DNA of 64,000 nt, taken from assembly GCF_023091745.1 (NCBI RefSeq), contig NC_068911.1:162488004-162552003 (forward strand), written 5' to 3'. The translations under genes and the position numbers were made by a program. The notes under the pieces were generated by a model. The model was not told the DNA's origin. It did not search any database and saw only the letters and a program-made list of their open reading frames with translations. This stretch comes from Budorcas taxicolor. Taxonomy: Eukaryota > Chordata > Mammalia > Artiodactyla > Bovidae. This document shows positions 49,255-62,425 of this stretch, in pieces (the stretch's first letter is position 1; the number at the start of each line of letters is the position of its first letter).

Positions 49255-49385
49255 GTGCCAGTCCACACTTGATGTAATTTTCTCATTTATGTAGGAGGAA
49301 ACTCTCATTCAGAGTGAACTGCTCCAGAGCAACATCTATTCAGAGATGGACCAGAACAGCTGAATCCAGCTCTCCAGAATAACGG
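49255..49385 (-). repeat. MIR-like relic
   Basis: cttgatgtaattttctcatt, taggaggaaactctcattca and aacagctgaatccagctctc match MIR complement. Confidence 0.5.
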
Positions 49386-49861
49386 GACAAGATACACTTT
49401 CCATGATGCCATTCTACTTCTAAACATGAATTTAACCACTTTGTATGTACTGATCTGTCGACAGTCAATCAATTAACAGAGATGGAAAGAGGTCAAAACT
49501 GACCCTCCAGAGTCCAAACAGTAATTTCTATAGTATGCCTTCATTTACAAACAAATCACAAACTAAAGAGCCTGCAGCCAACACTTGATCTTCTAAGCAT
49601 TACCCAACACGGAACAACGGAATTCAACACTGGGCACACATACTGATGCCAGCACCCACATTTTATGACTGCAATAGGCCTTGAGACTCTACCTTATTGC
49701 CATCTGGCAAAAGTCAATGAGATTAATTTTGGCATCATTTTCACAAAGAGTGCTGTTTTTTTGGTATTAAGCCACACACTTCATGCTGTAGCTCTCTTAG
49801 AAAGGTCCTGTTTCTTGTTCAGTGGAAATTAAGATTCACAACTATCTCTATTAACAGACTG

Positions 49862-50350
49862 CTGCTGCTCAGTCACCCAGTCGTGTCAACGCCATGGACT
49901 GCACCACGCCAGGCTTCCCTGTCCCTCCCCATCTCCCAGAGTTGCCCAAGTTCATGTTGACTGCGTCGGTGATGCCGTCCAGCCATCTCATCCTCTGACG
50001 CCCTCTTCTCCTTCAGCCCTCCATCTTTCCCAGCATCAGGGACTTTTCCAATGAGTCATCTGTTTGCATCATCAGGTGACCAAAATACTGGCACTTCAGC
50101 TTCAGCATAAGTCCTTCCAGTGAATATTCAGGGTTGATCTCCCTTAAGATTGACTGGTTTGATCTCCTTGCTGTCCAAGGGACTTTCAGGAGTCTTCTCC
50201 AGCACCACAGTTGGAAGGCCATCAATTCTTTGGCATTTTGCCTTCTTTACAGCCCATCTCTCAAAACTATATGTGACCACTGGGAAGGAAGACCAGAGCC
50301 TTGACTATACGGACCTCTGTCAGCAGAGTAATGTCTCTGTTTTTCAACAG
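49862..50350 (-). mobile_element. BovB/ART2A 3' fragment
   Basis: Reverse copy from ctgctcagtcacccagtcgt to cagagtaatgtctctgtttt. aacaga occurs at both ends (49853, 50346) but is too short to be a sure duplication. Confidence 0.9.
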
Positions 50351-50821
50351 AGAAAATTAACATATTAATTACACAACAGCTACAAATACTCGAGCCTAAG
50401 CACACTTGATTCAAAAGATTTTGTTTTCATTTAACCGAGATATTATCGCAACAACAGAAATAGGAGATAGCAGGGAAATGGCTCCTTTCTTTACTTCCTC
50501 CCTGAAATCAAGAAAAATTAGCATCTGTTTAAAAAACTGAGAAGAAATCTTCACTTATAATGAAACTAGAGAAAAGTTGGCTACACCCTAAATCAGAGAA
50601 GAAAACTTGCCAGATACAATAAAATCTGTACCAAAAAAAGGGAAGAGATAAAGACTACGGAGCATTAAAAAAAAGGGGCGGGGGGTAAGAAAATAATCTT
50701 AGAAGAAGTTCCTATCAATGACCCTTTCTTTGAAAAAAACTATAAACTGTGAACCAAGGGCAACAAAAGATCAAAATACCTTCTGCTAGGGGCCAGGTTC
50801 CCATGCCAGATTGTCAAGGGA

Positions 50822-52120
50822 AGTGTTGTTCAGTAGCTAAGCTGTGTCCAACCATTTGCAATCCCATAGCTTTCAGCATGCCAGGCTTCCCGGTCCTTCA
50901 CTGTCTCCTGGAGTTTGCTCAAATACAAGTCCATTCAGTTGGTGATGCCACACAACCATCTCATCCTCTGCCATCCCCTTCTCCTCCTGCCCTCAATCTT
51001 TCCCAGTAACAGGATCTTTACCAATGAGTCAGCTCTTCACATCAGGTGGCCAAAGTACTGGAGCTTTAGCTCCAGCGTCAGTCCTTCCAATGACTAGTCA
51101 GGGTTGATTTCCTTTAGAATGGACTGGTTTGATCTCCTTGCAGTCCAAGAGACTCTCAAGAGTCGTCTCCAGCAACACAGGTTGAAAGCATCAATTCTTC
51201 AACACTCAGCCTTCTTTATGGTCCAACTTTCATCTCTGTACATGACTACTGGAAAAATCATAGCTTTGACTATATGGACCTTTGCAGGGATGGCTCTGCT
51301 TTTGAATACTCTGTCTAAATCTGTCATAGCTTTCTTTTCCCAAGGAGCAAGCAAGCATCTTTTACTTTCATGGCTGCAGTCACTGTCTGCAATGATTCTG
51401 GAGCCCAAGAAAATAAAATTTGTCACTGTTTCCATTGTTTCTCCATCTATCTGCCATGAAGTGATGGGATCGGATACCATGATCTTAGTTTTTTGAATGT
51501 TGAGTTTCAAGTCAGCTTTTTCATTCTCCTCTTTCACCCTCATCAAGAGGCTCTTTAGTTCCTCTTCCCTTTCTGCCATTTGAGTGATATCATCTGCATA
51601 TCTGAGATACTCGGTATTTCTCCCGGTAATCTTAATTTCAGCCTGTGCTTCAGCCAGCCCAGTACTTAGCATGATGTACTCTGCACAGAAGTTAAATAAG
51701 CACGGTGACAATATACAGTCCTGATGTGCTCCTTTCCCAATTTGGAACCAGTCCACTGTTCCATGTCCAGTTCTAACTGTTGCTTCTTGACCTGTAAACA
51801 GGTTTACTGGGAGAAAAGTAAGGTGGTCTGGTACTCCTGTCTCTTACGGAACTTTCAACCGTTTGTTGTGATCCACACAGTCGAAGGTTTATAGCATAGT
51901 CAATGAAGCAGAAGTAGATGTTTTTCTGGAATCCCCTTGCTTTTCTTATACTCCAACGAATGTTGGCAATTTGACCTCTGGTTCCTTTGCCTTTTCTAAA
52001 ACCAGCTTGTACATCAGGAAGTTCTCAGTTCACGTACTGCTGAAGCCTAGCTTGAAGGATTTTGAACATTACCTTCTAGCATGCAAAATGAGCACAACTG
52101 TAAGGCAGTTTGAAAATTCT
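50822..52120 (-). mobile_element. BovB LINE, 1.3 kb, 5'-truncated
   Basis: Reverse element from the tail (tgttgttcagtagctaagct) to the middle of the RT (ctgaagcctagcttgaagga). It retains the polymerase core missing from the 37-40 kb copy. Several frame breaks. Confidence 0.9.
51199..51756 (-). pseudogene. BovB reverse transcriptase remnant with YADD
   Basis: A 185-codon open stretch of BovB RT. The catalytic RYADD motif is near residues 52-56 (TEYLRYADDITQMAE), followed by ELKSLLMRVKEE, LNIQKTKIM and ITSWQIDGETMETV. The preceding motif reads GAHQDCILSP where the copy at 37-40 kb has GVRQGCILSP, so key residues are changed. The frame is lost upstream and downstream. It is retrotransposon debris, not host coding, and probably inactive. 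Confidence 0.88.
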
Positions 52121-54842
52121 GTGGCAGGTGAGAATCGAGGTGAGACAACTAAAAAAGGAGGCAGGCAGGCATTTGTATTTAACAGGGCCCTGATTAACCA
52201 AGACAAAAAACAGCCCAGAACCGGAGGAGAGAAGCAGGTAAGAGAAAGATTAAAAGGAAGATCAGCTGGGCAAAGAATCACTAAGTCACCAAGAAAAAGG
52301 TAACACAATGACTTTCTACGAAGATGATCTGCTCTGCTCAAAGGCAGAAAATAACAGAAAGCAAAACTGAGAATTAACTAACAGGCAGAGGAAGCAATTC
52401 AAAATGGTGAAAAGATATTCTGAAAACATTTGAAGGCCACAAAAAGGGATAACATGGTTAAGAGAAGAAACAGAAAAAAAATACTATTGAACAATTAATT
52501 GTAAAAAAATTATAATGGGGAAGAAGACAATTTTAAAGAGTTTTAACTCTGCCACAGTTAGAAGGAAAATACTGTTTACACTAAAAATGGAACTCTATTG
52601 TCAAGGTTTTGTTAAGCAAAAAAGCCGGTACAGAATACTGGGCACAGAATATATCAACATATGTATTCCTATATATGTAATAATCAATGACTTAAAATTA
52701 TCAACAGAGAATAATTATAGAGAATAAAAATAGAGAATAAAAAAATTATTTAAATCAGACACTTTTTTAGAATGGGACCCTTTAAAGCCTTTTGCATTTT
52801 GAATCATTTGCTGTTTCCCTATACAAAAAATTATTTAAAAATCTATGTGTATTGCAAGTTTAGCTCTATAGTGGGTGTTAGTGGGTAAAAGTAACCAGAA
52901 ATAATACCTCAAAAAATTAAACATTTTTACAGCATTCTTTTCTCAGCTTAATTTTCTTTTTAAATTATGTGATCTCATTATTAAAAACTGGAGCAACACT
53001 CTGCTTATTTCACAGGTTTCTAGATCCCAGGCACATGTTCATCTTTTAAAAAAATTAGTAATTTTGTAATATAAATCCTGTTTCCAAGAAAACGGACTTT
53101 TTAACTGCCTAAAACACAGACTACAGAGAATGACATACTACCCCAGAGCTTGTATCTATCCCTGGCACCGTTCAACATCATAATACAATCACCAATCAAC
53201 TGATCACTGTGCAGCCCAGCCCAGCTACTTCTAAGACACAGAGCCACTGAGTCCCTAATATAAATCCTATCTTAATGCATATAGTTTGTATAACCTTTCA
53301 GACTACTAATTACATTTTATAGATTTTTCTTCTTCTTCTTTGTAAAAGTCTCAAGATTAGAGTCAGCAACTTCTAGCCCATACGCCAAAGATGGCTCATA
53401 GGTCCAGTTTTAACAAGTCCCAATTCTGTTGGCTACCATAATTAGCCAGTCAGCGGGGGTTGAAGGTCAGCTTACACTAGCATTTTTAGTACATCCTCTT
53501 AAAGATGTTCCCCTCTACCTAGCCAGGATGAACAGACAAAAGGGAAAGGTTACTGAGCTGGTAGTTTCTAAAATCTGATTCAGCTCTAATTTTATAAAAC
53601 CTAACCCAATATTTATTCTCACTTTTCCTAAATGGAACACTTCTTAAATTGCTCCTTATAAAGACTTAGGAACACTACTCTTAGAGTGATTATCAAAAGG
53701 GAAGAACTACTGAGGGAGGGAGGAGAGAATTATTTATAAATGCCTCTCCACCAAGGGACCTGCTGGGTAAGAACCACCGTTACTGGAAATAAAATACAGG
53801 GGAGCCTACACATTACATCAAGGTGCTCCCTATGGACAAAAACAATTTTATGTTTGGCAGATGACCTTTAGAGCATAGGGACATACATACTAAGGCAATA
53901 CTTTCAGAGTATTTTCTTTAATACATATTCTTGTTAGTGCTGTGTACTCCACCATAATGATGAAATCACAGAGGTTCATTTCTTTAACATAGCTCGTATG
54001 AGGAAGTTTCCCTGCCTTGTAACAAACATTATTTCAACACTGTGATAATCACAGATTAGTACAAACTCCTGGAAACAACAGGTATGTACCCTGTCATAAA
54101 TAGTATTAAATCTGGAGAATTTTCAGGAACAAATATTACTAAGTTTCTGGTAAGGCTCAGGAGAAAGAAGGCAATGACATGTACTTCAAAGTTAGGGAGA
54201 AAATACACAGTCCATTACTTTAACACAAGGTGAACAATGTACAGTGCCAAATGTGTGCTTAAGATCATGTATGTCATACGGATTGCACCTAAATTCAGAA
54301 ACAGTCTCAGAAAATATTTTTTAAAGGTTTATAAAAAACAAAACATAGAATGACGTACTCAAGTACTCCCTTCAATAGCTGAGTTAGTGGAGGTTGTAGT
54401 ACTGCCCAGAATGTCATACTCTAATGACCAGTGTCTCACATTTCTACTAATAGTAGCATTTTCACCAAAAATAAATATGTGCTAATGACTGTTTTTATAT
54501 TGAGCCAGAACATATACAAACCTATAGCCAGGACAAATACAAAAGTTGTTATTCCTAAGACTGAGTTTTTAATACAGACTGCAGGGCCCTATCAGATTAA
54601 CTATTATTCAAAAGCCTGTACACTCTTCTAATTACCTGCTAGGTTTAAGAGCAGGGAGTTACACTTGTTTTGCTATCATTACATATCACCTAACCCTATG
54701 CAATCTTTACATGACTCCCACAGCCCATAATTAAAAACTGCCACTCGTGTCCTTAGAATTCACAATTCCACTCCCATGAATCTTCCAGGAAGCCAGCCTA
54801 AAGAGACACTTGCACAGGTCTGCAAGAATATATGTAATCAAA

Positions 54843-55123
54843 CTTCCCTGGTGGTACAATGGTCAAGAATCCACCTGTGAGTGCAGGGACATGGGTTTGG
54901 TCCCTGATCCCAGAAGATTCCACATGCCACAGGGCAACAAAGCCCGTGCGCCACAACTACTGAAGCCCGTGTGGCCCAGAGCCCACACTCTGCAACAAGA
55001 GAAGTCACCGCATGAGAAGCCCATGCACCACAACAAAGAGCAGCCCTTGCTCACCGCAACTAGAGAATGCCTAAGTGCACCAACGAAGACCAAGTGCAAG
55101 CAAAAAAATAATTAAAAAAGGAA
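54843..55123 (+). mobile_element. CHR-type SINE with target-site duplication
   Basis: Full-length CHR: cttccctggtggtacaatgg, cgccacaactactgaagccc, ctcaccgcaactagagaatg, A-rich tail. A 19-bp duplication differing at two sites (aagaatatatgtaatcaaa at 54824; aagaatatacgtaaccaaa at 55124) flanks it. Confidence 0.94.
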
Positions 55124-55134
55124 AAGAATATACG

Positions 55135-55300
55135 TAACCAAAATGCCCGCTGCAGTATGTCAGAGGGAAAAAACTGAAGACTGAAATATCCTTAGTAGAG
55201 AAATGGTTAAATAAGCATATTATAGCAATTCTGTGGTACGCTACATGTCTTTAAAAACAGACACAGATTTGTAAATATTACACTGATATACGGAGAGCAG
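55135..55300 (+). repeat. Old L1-like fragment
   Basis: gagaaatggttaaataagca and attctgtggtacgctacatg recall the old-L1 3' region. Confidence 0.45.
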
Positions 55301-55309
55301 AACACTTAA

Positions 55310-55580
55310 CTGCTTCAACAGATACTTGGAAGCCTATCCGGCAGGCATCGACAGGCATCATCTTTGCCTTGAAGAAGCCTGCACTCAACTGGGAAGACAC
55401 AAAATAATAAAGCTTTTTGGACACTGTGGTAAGTGATATGAAAGATGGAATAGAAGAAATACAGGAGTACAGAGAATAAGGAAGGGGAAAGAAAAAAGCT
55501 ACTTGAGGTTGACTCATCAGCTAATACCTCTCTAAAGAGATATTTTAAGCTGAGACCTGAAGGAAGGGGAAAAATTGTAT
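55310..55580 (+). repeat. L2 LINE relic
   Basis: tgccttgaagaagcctgcac, tcaactgggaagacacaaaa, attttaagctgagacctgaa and ggaagggg in the L2 3' order. Confidence 0.55.
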
Positions 55581-55684
55581 GTATTTGTCTGAATATGCAT
55601 AGGAAAAAAAGGTCCTGAAAAAGTATACCTAAATGTCTACAGCAAAGAAGGAGGAACTCGTGTTAAGAGCCTAGGTCCTCAGTC

Positions 55685-55800
55685 CGTTCAAAACCTGGCT
55701 CCACCAGAAACCTATTACTTGGAGAAATCTCTTAACTTAGCAAAGCCTTAGTTTCCTCATCTATAAAAGGTTAATATACGTTATGAAAATCAACTGAAAC
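55685..55800 (+). repeat. MIR SINE relic
   Basis: caaaacctggctccaccaga, gagaaatctcttaacttagc and gtttcctcatctataaaagg: MIR core. Confidence 0.65.
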
Positions 55801-55974
55801 ACAGAAAATATAGTAAACACATTACAAGGGGAAAAAAGGAAGAGAGGATCTACATATTAAGTTTTAAGAAAAATATCAACAAAACAAGAATGGAAAATAT
55901 AGGCATTTTTGGATATTTACAAATATTAAGGATCTATCTTTTTTATTATACTACCATGGTATTAGTGTATATCT

Positions 55975-56205
55975 TTTAAAAAAAGTCAACTTTTAGAGAA
56001 GCAGTATGAAATATTTACAGATCAAATAAAAACTAGAATTTGCTTCAAAATAACTGGGGTAGGGATAAAAGCATGAATGAAAAAGAGTGGCCACGAGTTG
56101 ATGATGATGTAGCTGGATCCTGGGTACACTGAGGTTCTTTATACAATTCTATTTTTGTGTATGTTTGGAATATCCCATAATAAAAGCCTTTTATAAAAAG
56201 AATAA
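55975..56205 (+). repeat. Old L1 3' end
   Basis: tcctgggtacactgaggttc and tttgtgtatgtttggaatat followed by cccataataaaag match the common old-L1 tail. Confidence 0.5.
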
Positions 56206-56749
56206 GCACTCAATTCTCTGCTATGATCTTTGGAAAGAGGAAACTGTTGCTTTTGTTTGATTTCAAAGAGTCATCACCACTTGCTTTTTTAAAAAATATG
56301 CCCACAGAGATTTCACCTTTGTCAGAAATGAGAAAAATTAAGCTTCTAGATATAGAACAAATCATCCTTGATCTAAATGCGCCAACCTACATTTCATTAA
56401 TTCATCCTTTAAATTCCTTGTCTCCCAATTCTAACACTGTATAAGATTATGAAAGAAAACACTGTTCCTTTCAGAAGATATAAGAGAAAAACCCTACCAC
56501 CCACCCACTGGAGAAGAGGCCACAGTGACCCTATGCATCTTCCATTGGTTCTGTTTTCAGAGCTCCTGAGTGTAGAATTCCCTCCTCATACAAGAAGTCC
56601 CCAGTCAGGTGGGATGCAGCCACTTAATGAACTTAGAGGAGGCAGGATCAATTCAACACTTCGCCGAACTCTGTGCAGTAGTGCTAAACAGGCATTATGC
56701 CACTCCATCAATCACAGCCCAAGAAAAACATCTCCACTTAATATTGTAG

Positions 56750-56958
56750 GGTTAGTCACTCAGTCGTGTCCAGCTCTTAGCGACCCCATGGACTGTGCAG
56801 CCTGTGTCAGGCTCCTCTGTCCATGGGATTCTCCAGGCAAGAATACTAGAGTGGGTTGCCATTCCCTTCTCCAGGGGATCGTTCCAATCCAAGGATTAAA
56901 TCCAGGTCTCCCACGTTGAAGGTCGATTCTTTACCACCTGAACCACCAGGGAAGCCCA
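56750..56958 (-). mobile_element. Bov-tA SINE
   Basis: Reverse copy gtcactcagtcgtgtccagc ... accaccagggaagccc with a small internal expansion (gcagcctgtgtcaggctcct). Confidence 0.92.
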
Positions 56959-56962
56959 AAAG

Positions 56963-57080
56963 TAAAGTGAAGTCGCTCAGTCGTGTCCGACTCTGCGACA
57001 CCATGGACTGTAGCCCACCAGGTTCCTCAGTCCGTGGGAATCTCCAGGCAAGAATACTGGAGTGGGTTGTGGATATACTG
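56963..57080 (-). mobile_element. Bov-A partial
   Basis: Reverse 3' half (gtgaagtcgctcagtcgtgt ... tactggagtgggttgtgg), placed tandemly after the copy at 56750-56958. Confidence 0.9.
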
Positions 57081-57209
57081 TTTTAGTTTCTAAACTAACC
57101 AAAATCTAGAATCATACCTCTATTAAAAATAATAAATACAAATGAAAGCAACAAATTAAAAAATAAAATGGTAAAAATGCAATCTCTAGTTAAGATTATC
57201 AAAGTGGAT

Positions 57210-57890
57210 TTCTAAAACATTTCAACTACAAGAGACAGAACTAAACACAAGGACATAAAAGAAGATAGAAAAAATCATCAAAACTAGATAAAAGAACACT
57301 GGTGTAGCTATTTTAGTATCAAAAAATGTGGCTTTACAAATTTTTTTTTAAGACATTATTTGGAGGTAAAAGGGGTACCTTCATAACGATAAAAGGTTCA
57401 ATTCATGAAGATACCAATTTAGTTTTTTTTTAAACTTTAAAACAAAAAATTTTTAAATATACTAATCCAGGGCGAATTTTAAAGCACCTCTCTCTGTAGC
57501 TAACATCAACAAGACAACTAAAAAACAAATCAGTAAGGACACAGATAACCTGAACAACACTGTTATCAGTAGAATTAACAGACAACTGCAAATACATATT
57601 CTTTTCAAACATACTTAGAATACTGACAAAAACTATTCATATTCTGGACCTCATTACAGCAAATCAACAAGTTCAGAAGAATTTAAATCATATACAGCAT
57701 ATTCTTTCACCACAATGAATAGAAATCAGCAAATCAACTACATTTCAATAAAAAGTTAAAAAAAGAATGATACACAAAGGCAGACTATAAATAATCAGGA
57801 ATCAAAATAAATAGAATGTAATTAATATTCAAATGTATTTTAGAAATAAAAAATCAAATCAAGATAAAGAGGTTGTCATGCCAAGGAAAA
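57210..57890 (+). repeat. Old L1 ORF2 fragment (endonuclease region)
   Basis: Diverged ORF2: cataacgataaaaggttcaa, caacaagacaactaaaaaac, atatacagcatattctttca, ccacaatgaatagaaatcag in L1 order. Many stops. Confidence 0.6.
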
Positions 57891-58207
57891 ATAAAACAAA
57901 AAAGGTAACCATAAAAATCCCACTGCTGGAAACTAAGCACACTTCTACAGTGACTATCTAAATACTTTAAACGGACAAATAGCAATTCAACTGAAGAGTT
58001 CACTATCCACCAGCAAGGTTGTGATTTACTGTCTCCTAATTCATTATCTGTACCTGCCCCCACAAAGTTCATCTGAAATCTTGTCTATTCAAGTTTTATG
58101 AAATACACTTGCCTTAAATTTCTAAAAATGCACACTACAACTCTGAAGAGTTCCATGGCACTTTGCAAAACTAATACATTTCATTACATGCTACTACAAG
58201 TACAATT

Positions 58208-58739
58208 TGGAAAGAAACTTAAGACCAGCCTAGATAGCATATTAAAAAGCAGAGACATTACTTTGCCAACTAAGGTCCGTCTAGTCAAGGCTATGGTTTT
58301 TCCAGTGGTCATGTATGGTTGTGAGAGTTGGACTGTAAAGAAAGCTGAGCGCCAAAGAAATGATGCTTTTCAACTGTGGTGTTGGAGAAGACTCTTGAGA
58401 GTCCCTTGGACTGCAAGGAGATCCAACCAGTCCATTCTAAAGGAGATCAGTCCTAGGTGTTCTTTGTAACGACCGATGTTGAAACTGAAACTCCAATACT
58501 TTGGCCACCTCATGCAAAGAGTTGACTCACTGGAAAAGACTCTGATGTTGGGAGGGATTGGGGGCAGGAGGAGAAGGGGGACGACAGAGGATGAGATGGC
58601 TGGATGGCATCACTGACTTGATGGACATGAGTTTGAGTAAACTCCAGGGTTTGGTGATGGACAGGGAGGCCTGGCATGCTGCGATTCATGGGGTCGTAAA
58701 GAGTCGGACACAACTGAGCAACTGAACTGAACTGAACAG
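58208..58739 (+). mobile_element. BovB/ART2A 3' fragment with target-site duplication
   Basis: Forward copy (cttaagaccagcctagatag ... actgaactgaactgaacag). gtacaatt flanks it (58200-58207, 58740-58747). It reads PTKVRLVKAMVFPVVMYGCE before breaking. Confidence 0.93.
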
Positions 58740-59008
58740 GTACAATTAAGTATTTGCAGTCTTGTTTTCTCTATGAAATTTCCTATGGATGAAACAACGG
58801 TTATACTAAACGAGTATTTATACTTAAGTAGTTGCATCATACTGAAATGAAAATTTAGCATGAAAACAAACTACTTGTATAGACAACCATTTGTAATATG
58901 CTGCATGTAACCATCTGCCTCTTTCTATCCACTGTATCCCATAGAGCCTATGGAAGCTGGCACATTGTTAACAAGCCCCCACAGCCCACAACACAGGTGA
59001 ACTAGGGT

Positions 59009-59620
59009 TCAGTTCAGTCGCTCAATCGTGTCTGACTCTTTCTGACCCCATGAATCGCAGCACGCCAGGCCTCCCTGTTCATCACCATCTCCCGGAGTTC
59101 ACTCAGACTCACATCCATCGAGTCGGTGATGCCATCCAGCCATCTCATCCTCTGTCGTCCCCTTCTCCTCCTACCCCCAATCCCTCCCAGCATCAGAGTC
59201 TTTTCCAATGAGTCAACTCTTTGCATGAGGTGGCCAAAATACTGGGAGTTTCAGCTTTAGCATCATTCCTTCCAAAGAAATCCCAGGGCTGATCTCCTTC
59301 AGAATGGACTGGTTGGATCTCCTTGCAGTCCAAGGGACTCTCAAGTCTTCTCCAACACCACAGTTCAAAAGCATCAATTCTTCGGCACTCAGCTTTCTTC
59401 ATAGTCCAATTCTCACATCCATACATGACCACAGGAAAAACCATAGCCTTGACTAGACGGACCTTAGTCGGCCAAGTAATGTCTCTGTTTTTGAATATGC
59501 TGTCTAGGTTTGTCATAACTTTTCTTCCAAGGAGTAAGCGTCTTTTAATTTCATGGCTGCAGTCACCATCTGCAGTGATTTTGGAGCCCCCCAAAATAAA
59601 GTCTGACACTGTTTCTGACA
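59009..59620 (-). mobile_element. BovB/ART2A 3' fragment, reverse
   Basis: gttcagttcagtcgctcaat ... ccccaaaataaagtctgaca. It covers the same region as 58208-58739 in the opposite direction, 270 bp away. Confidence 0.92.
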
Positions 59621-61029
59621 AATGACCTATGACGGACCAATGAAAGTCATCCCCCAAGACTCTTGGGGTACCAAGACTGTTAAGGATAAAGTCTGGCATC
59701 AAAATGGCTATGTTTAACACAGTCACATTGGGAAACTGTCTTGAGAGAGAGATAAGTAGACAAATCACAGTAAAGACAACAGGTATCTGAATTGTTGGCT
59801 TCATTTCTCTGTTCCTAAGACCCAGCTACCTGATTTTATCCTTAAAGATTTCATTAGACACACATAGCCAATCGATCTCAAACGTGACCAAAGTCTGCAT
59901 TTGTTTTTTACATCCTACTTTACCTCTTTATGCTTCAAAATCTGTGGCACTGCTGCTCTTTGAAACCAGACTCATTTGTGAAGATTCAGTATTTCCTTCA
60001 ATAACAAAGGCAAAACTATTAAGTCTTTGTACACTGCTGTTTCATACAAATCCTCTGTGTTCTTCTGACATGTGTCTCTGTAATTCTAACCACGCAGAAT
60101 TACAGAAAGAAAACATTTACTCATATTTAACAGAAGAGAGGCTCAAACAAAATTCATCTAAGCTCAAGAATCTAAGTCAAAAATCAGATTAGCAATCTCC
60201 TGACTTGCAAGCCAATTATCTAATACAATGTCCTTTAAAAGGATAAATCATACCCACCAAACCCAGTTTATAACTTTCCATTTGAAGTATGTTATATAAA
60301 TGTTTAAAAATCAACATTAAGTGACAACATAAATATCCTTAAAATAAGCTTCCATTATAAAATCTGTACCGAACAGCATAACCGAATACATGAAAATCAC
60401 TCATAAAATTTAGTAACTTCTTTCTCCATCCTATCTTAAACTTTAAAGAAATGAAGATGAAACTTGTATTAGACAAAAGAAGGAGCTGAACAAAACCACA
60501 GCCACCAAATTTCTATGCTCAGTCATGTCTTACTCACAAATGACAGAAAAATAACCAAAATAATCCAGAGGGAGAAACAGCAAGTGCTGCCACACCTCCA
60601 GAATGTAAAACAGGAGCCTTAAGTTTCTTCTGAGAAAAAAAAAAATCACAAACACCAACAGTAAACCAGAAGTGCCAAAGATGTCCTGAAGATTTTACCC
60701 TGTGCTAAGACCTCAGCCTGCCCTGGCCCTCTTTATATAAAGATGACTCAGAGGTGAGCAGATTGGAGACTTCGCTAGGATGCATGCAAGATTTACAGAG
60801 ACTCTGAGAAGCTCAGAAAAATGGAAGACCAACATAAACAAGACAAAAAAACTTTCAAAAAACAGAAGCACTATCGTAACAAATTAAATAAATGCTTTAA
60901 AACTATGATCCACAAAAACAACAGAAAAAAAAACTTAAAAAAAATACAACAATAATTTTAAGCAGAAACTGTAAGTCAAAATGGCCAAAAGGGATGAGCG
61001 AGCCCTCTTAAGAGGAGAAAGCCAAATAA

Positions 61030-61318
61030 CAAATAGTTTCCACTGGTAGGCCTACAGTACCACACAGCGGAGCAAGAGACTGACTAAGATGTTTTTTAAA
61101 TAATAGGAAGACAGCACATCACAATGGAATGGTCAATTCTAAAACACAGAATCCAACAAATAAGAGGGTTTGTTTTGGAGTGATGAAAGTTTCTTCAGTT
61201 AGATAGTTGGGGATACTTCTACAACTCCAAATAGCCAACATGTTTTGCACTTTAAATGGGTGAACGGGCTGGCATATGAATTTTATCTCAATAAAACTAT
61301 TTTTTAAAACCCACTTTG
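61030..61318 (+). repeat. Old L1 3' end
   Basis: gtttgttttggagtgatgaa, atagttggggatacttctac and ttttatctcaataaaactat: L1M-type 3'UTR. Confidence 0.6.
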
Positions 61319-61618
61319 CTCTGAAAATATATCCTGCCTTCCAAAGTATTGTATAGAAAGGAAACCCTTCAATCTGTTGCTTTTAAACCTTCAAATATGC
61401 CAACCAAGTATGATATGCCAGACTCTTTCCCCGCAAGTATTAGGAAGTACTACAAACCAACTGACTTTTTAAAGATAATCATCATCTGTGAAGAAAGAAA
61501 TGACTCCTAAATATAGCGGACTGCATTTCTAAGGCAGGTACTAAAGCCTCACTGAAAACCTGATTTCCTTATGACTTACACCACATCGTCCTATTCTGTA
61601 AACTAATGACATTTTCTC

Positions 61619-61713
61619 TACTCCAGGAGCTGGTGATGGACAGGGAGACCTGGGGTGCTGCAGTCCATGGGGTTGTAAAGAGATGGACACAACCGAGTGA
61701 CTGAACTGAACTA
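61619..61713 (+). mobile_element. BovB/Bov-A short tail fragment
   Basis: ctactccaggagctggtgat ... cgagtgactgaactgaac: about 95 bp of the BovB 3' end. Confidence 0.88.
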
Positions 61714-61884
61714 CTTCACAGTCCATTAAACATAAAAATAAGACGAAAACCAGAAGTATTTAACATAAGAATTAACAAACATTTTAACTGTTAAATTCCA
61801 CAGTACTTAATGTTGAATGAATTTAAGCAATATGATTTTTTTCTAAAGCAAACAACAATAAACCCAACATGGATATAACGTCTC

Positions 61885-62140
61885 TTGCTGTTGTTCAGTC
61901 AATGTCATATCTGACTCTTGGCGACCCCTTGAACTGCAGTGTGCCAGGCTTCCCCGTCCTTCACTATCTCCAGGAGTTGGCTCAAACTCATGTCTGATGA
62001 GTCAGCGATGCTATCCAACTATCTCCTCCTCCACCACCCCCTTCTCCTGTCCTCAAATCTTTCCCGGCATCAGGGTCTTTGCCGATGAAATCCAGCTGGC
62101 TCTTCACATCAGGTGGTCAAAGTACTGGAGCTTCACTTAC
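61885..62140 (-). mobile_element. BovB/ART2A tail fragment, diverged
   Basis: ttgctgttgttcagtcaatg, atgagtcagcgatgctatcc, tcaggtggtcaaagtactgg: reverse BovB 3' end. Confidence 0.85.
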
Positions 62141-62425
62141 TTGTTCCCCAATAAGTTCTTCTAGAATTCACAATGCCCTGTGATTCAAAACAAAGTACTG
62201 CTTTACCTTTTAAATAAGGTAGTTACCTTTTTTAACTAAACCTGAAGATTGAGAAGGAGATATTCAAGACAATTATGGGGACTGGAAAAAAGTGTATTTA
62301 TTCTATCAACATATGTTCATGTTCTAACTACACAAAGGGTACTAATGTGCCTTGTAAGTCAGGAATACTGCTGGAAGAAAACCTTAAAATAAGATGTGAC
62401 TAACCACCAACTTAAAATGAATGCT

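Noticed and set aside
56449..56919. 156-codon plus-strand ORF
   Set aside because: Its second half is the complement of a Bov-tA SINE (RLLCPWDSPGKNTRVGCHSL is a common SINE frame). The first half has no recognisable family.
59193..59804. 203-codon minus-strand ORF starting with a hydrophobic stretch
   Set aside because: Most of it is BovB RT C-terminus (SETVSDFILGGSKITADGDC). The first 60 or so residues are intronic read-in with no independent support.
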